A stretch of 64,000 bases of DNA from Pseudomonadota bacterium (GTDB taxonomy: Bacteria > Pseudomonadota > Gammaproteobacteria > JAKAQQ01): positions 232,421 to 296,420 of the forward strand of contig JAJZYM010000001.1 of NCBI GenBank assembly GCA_021798115.1. The letters are read 5' to 3'. The notes below the pieces were generated by a model. That model had not been told where the DNA came from, did not search any database, and was given only the letters and a program-made list of their open reading frames with translations. The position numbers and the translations under genes are program-made. Positions 56,593 through 64,000 of the stretch are shown in pieces. Within the stretch, counting starts at the first letter, position 1. The number at the start of each line of letters is the position of its first letter.

Positions 56593-57114
56593 TCAGCCCT
56601 GGACGGCGGTTCGTTCCGCCCCCCGTCGGGAGGCAAGATAGCGTTTGCGCAAGCGCTCACGCTTCAGAGACGAGAGGTGATCGATGAAAAGGCGACCTTC
56701 CAAGTGATCGATTTCATGCTGGAGACAGACTGCAAACAGCCCTTCGGCCTCCACCGTGAACGGTTCCCCCCGGACATCACGAGCGGCGACCTTGACACGG
56801 GCTGAGCGTTCCACCCGCTCGCGAACGTCGGGGATGGAAAGGCATCCTTCTTCGCTTGTAAGGCGTCCCTCGCGGGCGACGATGACCGGGTTGACGAAGA
56901 TGCGGCTCCCGCGACGGTCTTCCGAGACGTCGAGAACGAGCAAGCTTTCCCGGGCGCCGATTTGAGTGGCGGCCAGTCCAATTCCACCCTGGTCATGCAT
57001 TGTTTCGATCATATCTTCTGCCAGGCGCGCCAAGGCGGCGTCGAAGCGCGTAACCTCCACCGCGTGGAGGCGCAGGCGGGGATCGGGATAGAGGAGCACA
57101 GTACGGACGGCCAT
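56593..57114 (-). CDS. def: Peptide deformylase Def
   Basis: Removes the formyl group from nascent proteins; a Fe/Zn metalloenzyme of 173 residues. All three family motifs are present: GIGLAATQIGARE, EEGCLSIPDV (metal cysteine) and QHEIDHLEG (metal histidines and catalytic glutamate). ATG 57114 is preceded by GAGGAGG, an excellent ribosome binding site. The gene is divergent from the LysM lipoprotein gene. Confidence 0.98.
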   Translation of the reverse strand: MAVRTVLLYPDPRLRLHAVEVTRFDAALARLAEDMIETMHDQGGIGLAATQIGARESLLVLDVSEDRRGSRIFVNPVIVAREGRLTSEEGCLSIPDVRERVERSARVKVAARDVRGEPFTVEAEGLFAVCLQHEIDHLEGRLFIDHLSSLKRERLRKRYLASRRGAERTAVQG

Positions 57115-57143
57115 CGGAAACCTCCTCAGTCAGGGCGGGGTCC

Positions 57144-57170
57144 TTGCACTTGCTCCCCGCACTGTATAGC
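57144..57170 (+). promoter_or_regulatory. Possible promoter of the LysM gene
   Basis: TTGCAC at 57144-57149 and TATAGC at 57165-57170 resemble -35 and -10 boxes, but the 15-base spacing is short. They lie in the divergent region between def and the LysM gene. Confidence 0.3.
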
Positions 57171-57213
57171 ATGGGGTCGGTTCGTTTCCCCACCGAGCAA
57201 GGGGGAGTTACCC

Positions 57214-58545
57214 ATGGGCAGAGGCCACCACTCAGGATTGGGACCCACAAGGGAGGGGGGAACCTACTCCTTTGATCATTTTAAACCATGGAGCGACCAC
57301 GGATTCAGGGCGCGGTTTGGGCAGCGGATGGTGGGTATTTCGCTGGTTCTTGCGCTTGCCGCCTGCGCCGGGGGTCCTTCAGGCCCTCGTCTGCCATCGC
57401 GGGTGTCCCGACCGGCCGCGCAAACCCTACAGCCTGCTCCTGCGCAGCGGCGACCGCTACCTGCGCACCACGTTCGGCTCTCCCCGTCGCTCTTGGTTCA
57501 GCGCGCCCCTTACCGTTATGTCATCCGCCCGGGCGACACCCTTTGGGCTCTCTCGGTGCGATTCCTGCACGACCCTTGGCTCTGGCCGGACCTTTGGTAT
57601 GAAAATCCATACATCCACAATCCGGACCTCATTTATCCGGGTGAGGTGATCACTCTTCAAAACAGTGTGTCCGGACGGCCCATCCTCATGTTGCGCACGC
57701 GTCACGGGCAGCTTGTGGCGACGACGTCCTCTCGCGTTGCCCAAGAAGCCTTCGTTCGTCGCGGGGAAGTTGTACTGCGTCCCCATGTCGAAGTGCGTCC
57801 CCTGCGACGCCCCCTTGAGGAAATTCCCTACCGTGTGCTGGCCCCTTTCTTGACGCACCCGGTCGTTGTTCCGCGGAGGGATGCGGCCCGATTGCCCTAT
57901 GTGCTTCGCGGCATCAGCGAGCGCCCTTATCTCGGGTCCGGGGACAGGGCCTTTGTCCGGGGGCTTGACAATCCGGCCTTGCGCCGCTACAGCGTTGTTC
58001 GGATTGTGCGCACGCTCTGGAGCTACAACGGAGATCGACGTCTGGGCCTCGAAGTGATTTATCTTGGCCAAGCGCGTGTGCTGCGCTACGGTGATCCTGC
58101 GGTCGTACGCATCACCCACGCACGCAGCAACATTCAAGCGGGCGATCGCTTGATTCCGCTGTCGCAGGAGGGCTTGCGCGAACGTATGAGGGTTCACCCC
58201 CCGCGGCGGCCGGTTCACGCCCGTATCGTTGCGGTCTTTGGCAACGCGCCGAACATTGGGGCTTATCAGATCGTCGTGATCGATCGGGGTCACGACGCCG
58301 CGCTCCGGGAGGGCGATGTCGTGTCCGTCTACAGCCGCTCGCGTCGTATCGATGATCCTTACGCTTACGGCAATCTCAGCGGGATCGCGCGGCTTCCGGG
58401 TCTCAAAATCGGTGATGCCCTCGTTTTCCATGTCGAGCGACGCATGAGCCTTGCGCTCGTCACCCTGGCGCGGCGGTCGCTGCGTGTGGGGGATCGGGTC
58501 TGCGGTGGCGCGCCGTCGCGTCCTGGGAGCGCCGCACTCCGATGA
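57214..58545 (+). CDS. LysM-domain lipoprotein-like cell-wall protein
   Basis: A 443-residue envelope protein. The hydrophobic segment VGISLVLALAACAGG contains a lipobox, so the mature protein is probably lipid-anchored. A LysM domain follows: YVIRPGDTLWALSVRFLHDP and DLIYPGEVITL, near residues 105-150. The remaining 290 residues have three beta-rich segments, as in proteins that sit between def and dprA or smg in many gammaproteobacteria. ATG 57214 has GGGGGAG six bases upstream but puts about 38 residues before the hydrophobic core; ATG 57328, in frame, would give a normal lipoprotein signal. The stop overlaps smg by four bases. Confidence 0.88.
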   Translation: MGRGHHSGLGPTREGGTYSFDHFKPWSDHGFRARFGQRMVGISLVLALAACAGGPSGPRLPSRVSRPAAQTLQPAPAQRRPLPAHHVRLSPSLLVQRAPYRYVIRPGDTLWALSVRFLHDPWLWPDLWYENPYIHNPDLIYPGEVITLQNSVSGRPILMLRTRHGQLVATTSSRVAQEAFVRRGEVVLRPHVEVRPLRRPLEEIPYRVLAPFLTHPVVVPRRDAARLPYVLRGISERPYLGSGDRAFVRGLDNPALRRYSVVRIVRTLWSYNGDRRLGLEVIYLGQARVLRYGDPAVVRITHARSNIQAGDRLIPLSQEGLRERMRVHPPRRPVHARIVAVFGNAPNIGAYQIVVIDRGHDAALREGDVVSVYSRSRRIDDPYAYGNLSGIARLPGLKIGDALVFHVERRMSLALVTLARRSLRVGDRVCGGAPSRPGSAALR

Positions 58546-59036
58546 TGCAGTGGACTGTACCCGAGGCCGTCGTGTATCTCATGAAGATCCGTCTGCGTGA
58601 GGAAGATCCTGTCAAGGCTTTCGATCTCGGGCCTTGTCAACGCCAGGAGTTTGTGACCGGAGGCGGGGGAGCCCTGCCGTTCTGGTCCGATGCCCCCGAG
58701 GAGATCCGGATCTGGCTCGAGGGGGGGATGGGCAAGGAAAATTGGTGTGCCACCCCCGATCCGGCTTCTCGGCGCGTCTACGCTTGCTGGGAAGAGCGTG
58801 TCCTCAGTACCGAGAGCCGCGCGTTTCTTGATGAGCTCTCTGCGCTTGATATTCTTGACGCCCCGCAGCGGGAGCGCGTCATTGAGCGTGTTCTGGCTCT
58901 GGATCTTCCGGATCTTGAGCCTGAAGATTTGGGCTGGATCGTGCTCGGTGTGCTCAACGCTACGCCCGATCCCGAGGAGGCAGAGGGTGTTCCGAAGGGC
59001 CATCCGTCATTTTGGGATTCGGACGAGCGTCATTGA
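58542..59036 (+). CDS. smg: Smg family protein (DUF494)
   Basis: A 164-residue protein. The C-terminal half is Smg-like: RVYACWEERVLSTESRAFL, ILDAPQRERVIERVLAL and LEPEDLGWIVLGVL. The N-terminal half (EAVVYLMKIRLREEDPVKAF) is divergent from the usual acidic DUF494 start. The function of Smg is not established. ATG 58542 overlaps the LysM gene's stop. dprA is usually found next to smg but is not here; topA follows after 59 bases. Confidence 0.82.
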   Translation: MMQWTVPEAVVYLMKIRLREEDPVKAFDLGPCQRQEFVTGGGGALPFWSDAPEEIRIWLEGGMGKENWCATPDPASRRVYACWEERVLSTESRAFLDELSALDILDAPQRERVIERVLALDLPDLEPEDLGWIVLGVLNATPDPEEAEGVPKGHPSFWDSDERH

Positions 59037-59095
59037 TCTGTTGCGGGGCCCGCAATCAGGAGCGAACCGGGTCTTCCCTTTCTTGAGGAAAAGAC

Positions 59096-61645
59096 GTGCG
59101 CCAAGTTGTCGTCGTTGAGTCGCCGGCCAAAAGCAGGACCATCCAAAAATATCTGGGGCCGTCTTATGTGGTTCTGGCGTCTTATGGTCACGTACGGGAT
59201 CTGGTTCCGAAAGAGGGAGCGGTCGAACCAGAGAAAGATTTTTTTACGCACTACGCGCCGATCGAGCGCAACGTCCGTCATGTGGAGGCCGTCGCCCGTG
59301 CTCTCGAGGATGCTGATGGACTTCTCTTGGCAACCGACCCGGATCGGGAGGGCGAGGCGATCTCTTGGCATCTCTGTCAGCTACTTGAGGAACAGGGGGC
59401 GCTCGCGGGCAAGCGCGTCGAGCGCATTGTTTTTCACGAGATCACGGAATCGGCGGTGGCCGAAGCCCTGAGCCATCCTCGGCCCATTGCCCTTGATCTT
59501 GTCAATGCTCAACAGGCCCGCCGTGTCCTCGATTATTTGGTGGGATTCAATCTCTCTCCGCTTCTGTGGCGCAAGATTCGCCGAGGTCTCTCGGCCGGCA
59601 GGGTTCAGAGCGCTGCGCTGCGCCTGATCGTCGAACGGGAAGAGGAAATCGAGAAATTCGTGCGTCGCGAATATTGGACGCTGGAGGCCGGCCTTGTCAA
59701 GGACGGGCAGGAGTTCCGTGCCCGGTTGACCCACGTCGATGGCGAACGTCTTGGGGCCCACGACATTGGGGACGCCGAGCAGGCCGCCGCGCTTCGCGCC
59801 CGGCTTCTTGAAGCCGCCCGAGCCGGAACGCTGCGTGTCGATGGGCGCGACATCAATCAGCGACGCCGCCAACCGCCCCCGCCCTTCACCACGTCGACCC
59901 TTCAACAGGATGCCTCGCGGCGACTCGGCTTCTCCGCCCGCAAAACGATGCAAACGGCGCAACAGCTCTACGAGGGAATCGATCTTGGCTCCGGTGCCGT
60001 GGGACTGATCACCTATATGCGCACCGATTCCGTCCAGCTTGCCGAGCAGGCGCTCCACGATTTACGCGCGATGATCCACAAGGTCTACGGCCCCCAGGCC
60101 GTACCTGAAGAGCCGCGCCGCTACCGCACCAAAAGCAAGAACGCGCAGGAAGCACACGAAGCCATCCGGCCGACCGACCCCTCACGTCACCCGGAAACTT
60201 TACGCGGCCGTCTCGGGGTGGATCAGTGGCGTCTCTACGATCTGGTCTGGCGGAGGGCTTTGGCCTCGCAGATGCGGCCGGCCCTCTACGATATCGTCGG
60301 GGTCGATTTGGTGGCATCTGCGACCGGCCGGTTCCGGGCGAACGGCTCGACTCTGCGCGAGCCCGGCTTTACGGCCGTTTACCGTGAAGCGCGTGAGGAC
60401 GGGGAAGACGTCTCCGAGCGGACGGCCCTCCCCCCCCTGGAGGCGGGGGAGGAAGTCCCGCTCCGCGATCTCCTCACGCTCCAGCATTTCACGGAACCTC
60501 CTCCGCGCTACAGCGAGGCCTCTCTCGTCAAGGCCTTGGAGGAGTACGGGATCGGTCGTCCGTCGACCTACGCCTCGATCATCGAAACCCTGCGCCACCG
60601 GGAATACACGATGACGGTGCAGAAACGGTTCCGCCCCACCGATGTTGGGCGTGTTGTTGTGCGCTTTCTGTCGGAATATTTCGGTCGTTACGTCGATTAC
60701 GGATTTACGGCGCGTATGGAGGATGAGCTCGATGAGATCGCGCGGGGGGAACGGGGCTGGGTGCAGGTTTTACGTGAGTTTTGGGCGCCGTTTCACGACG
60801 AGCTGGAGCGGGTGGCGAAGACGGTGACCCGCGCGCAGGCGGTTCCGGCCCGTAGTCTCGGCATGGATCCCGTGAGCGGTCAACCTATCAGTGTACGACT
60901 TGGCCCGTTCGGCCCGTTCGTCCAGCTTGGCGAGAAGACCGACACGGCGAAGCCGCGGTACGCCAGAATCCCTCCGGGTTTTTCTCTCGAAACTCTGACA
61001 CTGGAGCAAGCCCTTTCGCTGCTCGCTCTGCCGCGTGCTCTCGGGATGGACAACGAAGGGGGCTCGATCAGTGCCGGAATCGGCCGATTCGGCCCCTATG
61101 TCCGCCGCGGTGACCGCTACGTCACGTTACGTGAGCACGATCCTCTTCGCATCACGCTGGATGAGGCTTTGGCGGTGCTCCGCGCCGACGATGAGGCACG
61201 CGCTCGACGGATCATCGCCGACTATCCCGAGCAAGGGGTGCGTGTTTTGAAAGGACGCTTTGGCCCTTATGTCACGGACGGCGAACGGCGGGCCCGGGTT
61301 CCGGCGGACCGTGCACCCGAAGAACTGACCGCCGCGGATTGTGCGCGTCTTCTGGACGATGCCCCTATCCGTCGTGCCGCGCGCGCGCGGGCCGTTCCCA
61401 AATCTTCGACAGCCGGGACACGCCGGTCGACGGCACGTGCGCATCCCGGGAGCAAGAGGCAAGCCGCACCGTCACCGACGAGTGAGGTTGCCGCAGCCAA
61501 GGTTTCCACCTCTCGCAAGCCGCGTGGGAGCGCACGCAAAACGGCCGAAGGAGACAAGAGAGCCCTTCCCAAAAGCACGGTCCGTAAAAAACGTGCCCCC
61601 AAAAATGCCGGTCCGCGGTCTCGGAAGAGCCGCCGTCCTGTGTGA
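59096..61645 (+). CDS. topA: DNA topoisomerase I TopA
   Basis: Type IA topoisomerase that relaxes negative supercoils. The 849 residues start with the TOPRIM domain (VVVESPAKSRTIQKYLG; LLATDPDREGEAISWHL). The active-site region is GLITYMRTDSVQLAEQAL, with the catalytic tyrosine. Instead of the zinc ribbons of E. coli TopA there are cysteine-free beta repeats (ISVRLGPFGPFVQLGEK; AGIGRFGPYVRRGDRY; VLKGRFGPYVTDGERR) and a Lys/Arg/Ala/Ser-rich tail of about 90 residues. GTG 59096 has GAGGAAAA upstream. Confidence 0.96.
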   Translation: MRQVVVVESPAKSRTIQKYLGPSYVVLASYGHVRDLVPKEGAVEPEKDFFTHYAPIERNVRHVEAVARALEDADGLLLATDPDREGEAISWHLCQLLEEQGALAGKRVERIVFHEITESAVAEALSHPRPIALDLVNAQQARRVLDYLVGFNLSPLLWRKIRRGLSAGRVQSAALRLIVEREEEIEKFVRREYWTLEAGLVKDGQEFRARLTHVDGERLGAHDIGDAEQAAALRARLLEAARAGTLRVDGRDINQRRRQPPPPFTTSTLQQDASRRLGFSARKTMQTAQQLYEGIDLGSGAVGLITYMRTDSVQLAEQALHDLRAMIHKVYGPQAVPEEPRRYRTKSKNAQEAHEAIRPTDPSRHPETLRGRLGVDQWRLYDLVWRRALASQMRPALYDIVGVDLVASATGRFRANGSTLREPGFTAVYREAREDGEDVSERTALPPLEAGEEVPLRDLLTLQHFTEPPPRYSEASLVKALEEYGIGRPSTYASIIETLRHREYTMTVQKRFRPTDVGRVVVRFLSEYFGRYVDYGFTARMEDELDEIARGERGWVQVLREFWAPFHDELERVAKTVTRAQAVPARSLGMDPVSGQPISVRLGPFGPFVQLGEKTDTAKPRYARIPPGFSLETLTLEQALSLLALPRALGMDNEGGSISAGIGRFGPYVRRGDRYVTLREHDPLRITLDEALAVLRADDEARARRIIADYPEQGVRVLKGRFGPYVTDGERRARVPADRAPEELTAADCARLLDDAPIRRAARARAVPKSSTAGTRRSTARAHPGSKRQAAPSPTSEVAAAKVSTSRKPRGSARKTAEGDKRALPKSTVRKKRAPKNAGPRSRKSRRPV

Positions 61646-62220
61646 TGCCGGTACGTTTTGCCGATCCAGACGCCATCGCCGAAGCTGCGTACAAGCTTGC
61701 CTCCGGTGAGATCGTGGCCTGTCCGACCGAGGGGGTTTACGGTCTGGCCTGTGATCCTCTGTCCAACGCAGCGCTTGCGAAGCTGCTGAACCTCAAAAAA
61801 CGTCCCTCGGGCAAAGGCTTCATCCTCGTTGCCGACCGCTTTGAGTCCCTTCGCCCGTTTGTGATCCTCGAGGACAGGCATCTGGTCGTCAGCTTGCCGC
61901 TCCTCCCGGCACCGTGCACTTGGATCTTCCCGGCCGCGCGGGCATGTCCCCCCCCACTGCTCGGCGACCATGAAACCGTGGCTGTGCGCGTCAGTGCCCA
62001 CCCTGTTCTTGCGGGTCTCTCCGCAGCCTTTGGCGGCGCTATCGTTTCGACCAGCGCCAATCCAAGCGGTGCGCGCCCGGCGCGTACCGCCTCCGAGGTC
62101 CAGGCTTATTTCCCGGACGGCCTCGCGCTCGTCCTCGACGGCCCGCTGGGCGGTTTGGCGGGCCCGACCGAGATCCGTGACGCCCGCGACGGCCGTATCG
62201 TGCGTGCGGTGCCACGGTGA
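61645..62220 (+). CDS. tsaC: L-threonylcarbamoyladenylate synthase TsaC (Sua5/YrdC family)
   Basis: Makes the threonylcarbamoyl-AMP donor for t6A37 modification of tRNAs reading ANN codons. The 191-residue single-domain form has IVACPTEGVYGLACDP, KKRPSGKGFILVAD and the STSANPSG motif near residue 133. ATG 61645 overlaps the topA stop by one base (TGATG); the preceding GTG at 61642 is an alternative. topA-tsaC-hemF is a common arrangement. No C-terminal Sua5 domain is present. Confidence 0.94.
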   Translation: MPVRFADPDAIAEAAYKLASGEIVACPTEGVYGLACDPLSNAALAKLLNLKKRPSGKGFILVADRFESLRPFVILEDRHLVVSLPLLPAPCTWIFPAARACPPPLLGDHETVAVRVSAHPVLAGLSAAFGGAIVSTSANPSGARPARTASEVQAYFPDGLALVLDGPLGGLAGPTEIRDARDGRIVRAVPR

Positions 62221-63185
62221 GCGCGATCAGCCGTCACGAACGTGTCGATCCCCTCTTCCGCGAGTTCCAGGAAGAGGTCGTGGCGATGTTGGCACGGCAC
62301 GAGGGATCGATCGAGAGATTTCGCGACGACCGCTGGGAATACAAGGCTGGGGGAGGAGGGCAAAGTCGGGTCCTTGACGGGGGGAACAGCCTCGAACGGG
62401 CGGCCGTTCATTTCTCCCACATCACAGGGGCGTCTCTTCCGTCCGCGGCGACGCAACACCGACCCCGGCTTGCGGGAGCACCCTTTCGGGCTCTCGGGGT
62501 GTCGGTCATCGTCCACCCACGCAACCCTTATGCCCCGACTTCGCATTGCAACGTACGCTACCTCGAGGTCGCCCCCGAGGAAGGTTCCGAGGTGTGTTGG
62601 TTTGGGGGAGGCTTCGATCTCACCCCCTTCTATGGCTTTCAAGAAGATTGCCGCTTGTGGCATCAAGAGGCTTGTGACGCGTGTTTGCCGTTTGGAGGGA
62701 TCGAACTCTACCGACGTTACAAGGACTGGTGCGACCGCTATTTCTATCTTGCGCATCGCGGAGAGCCGCGTGGAATCGGGGGGCTCTTTTTTGATGACTG
62801 TGTGCTGGGGACGTTCGAGTGCACTTTCGAGTTCGTCGCCGCGGTGGCGCGGTGTTATCTCCGCGCGTACGACGCCATTCTCACGCGTCGCCTCCCGCTC
62901 GTTTGGGGACCACGTGAACGGGCGTTTCAGCTTTACCGCCGTGGTCGTTACGTTGAGTTCAATCTTCTTTACGATCGTGGAACCCGCTTTGGCCTTGAAT
63001 CGGGGGGACGGACGGAATCCATCCTTGCCTCGCTCCCTCCCCTAGCACGTTGGACATACGCTTCCTGTCCGGATGAGCGTGCGGAAAAGAACCTCAAGGA
63101 GCAGTACCTTCAGGTGCAGGATTGGCTGGTATCCGGCGGGGGGCAATCGGGAACGCCACCTGTAGGCGGGGTGCCGGGCCATTAA
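62217..63185 (+). CDS. hemF: Oxygen-dependent coproporphyrinogen-III oxidase HemF
   Basis: Aerobic heme-biosynthesis step converting coproporphyrinogen III to protoporphyrinogen IX. The 322 residues are slightly longer than usual because of a C-terminal Gly/Pro tail. Diagnostic sequences are NPYAPTSHCNVRYLEV (conserved His), CWFGGGFDLTPFYGF, RGIGGLFFDD and YVEFNLLYDRGTRFGL. GTG 62217 overlaps the tsaC stop by four bases. Its presence points to an organism that can live with oxygen. Confidence 0.97.
   Translation: MSAISRHERVDPLFREFQEEVVAMLARHEGSIERFRDDRWEYKAGGGGQSRVLDGGNSLERAAVHFSHITGASLPSAATQHRPRLAGAPFRALGVSVIVHPRNPYAPTSHCNVRYLEVAPEEGSEVCWFGGGFDLTPFYGFQEDCRLWHQEACDACLPFGGIELYRRYKDWCDRYFYLAHRGEPRGIGGLFFDDCVLGTFECTFEFVAAVARCYLRAYDAILTRRLPLVWGPRERAFQLYRRGRYVEFNLLYDRGTRFGLESGGRTESILASLPPLARWTYASCPDERAEKNLKEQYLQVQDWLVSGGGQSGTPPVGGVPGH

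Positions 63186-64000
<815 letters not shown>

Overview
The window is 64 kb of GC-rich, densely packed bacterial chromosome. Gene content and order point to a gammaproteobacterium, probably near the replication origin: mnmE-mnmG, rsmG-parA-parB, a complete atpIBEFHAGDC operon followed by glmU-glmS, and the def-fmt-rsmB / smg-topA-tsaC-hemF set. A 2-methylcitrate cycle, FadE, a proton-translocating transhydrogenase and an NtrY/NtrX-type pair also fit this class. The genus cannot be fixed from sequence reading alone. GTG starts and 4-base start/stop overlaps (GTGA or ATGA) are very common, so most operons look translationally coupled.

Layout. 1-2.95 kb: 3' part of mnmE, then mnmG (tRNA wobble-uridine modification). 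2.9-11.9 kb: a block lying between mnmG and rsmG, which are usually neighbours. It holds a metallo-beta-lactamase-fold hydrolase, an acrylyl-CoA reductase-like enzyme, prpB-prpC-prpD, an unrecognised 361-aa protein, a secreted DUF3617-like protein and an Omp85-family barrel with apparently one POTRA domain. 11.9-24.6 kb: rsmG, parAB, ATP synthase, glmU, glmS. 24.7-34.5 kb: fadE, a convergent lysophospholipid acyltransferase, a small orphan gene with its own strong terminator, a hairpin-rich GC-rich stretch, cysQ, a chalcone-isomerase-like periplasmic protein, queD, an outer-membrane barrel, an HNH nuclease and pntAA-pntAB-pntB.

34.5-46.2 kb is the main accessory region. An IS630-type transposase remnant and tRNA-Ser(CGA) sit beside a minus-strand type IV secretion operon in classical trb order: coupling protein, a membrane protein, trbB, C, D, E, J, L, a 57-aa membrane protein, trbF, G, I. 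No relaxase, integrase, entry-exclusion gene or toxin is visible around it. It is therefore a compact secretion/conjugation apparatus embedded between housekeeping genes.

46.2-58.5 kb: a tandem-UspA protein and an NRAMP metal transporter (minus), divergent from folE; a collapsed emrA/emrB pseudogene; an NtrX-like regulator whose AAA+ domain lacks the Walker lysine and the GAFTGA loop; NtrY-like kinase; DUF4390; rsmB; fmt; def; and a divergent LysM lipoprotein. 58.5-64 kb: smg, topA (Lys/Arg-rich tail, no zinc ribbons), tsaC, hemF and the 5' part of hemB. dprA, often found between the lysM gene and smg, is absent.

There is one tRNA, no rRNA and no CRISPR array. All family assignments rest on motifs, length and context read by eye; no database search was possible.
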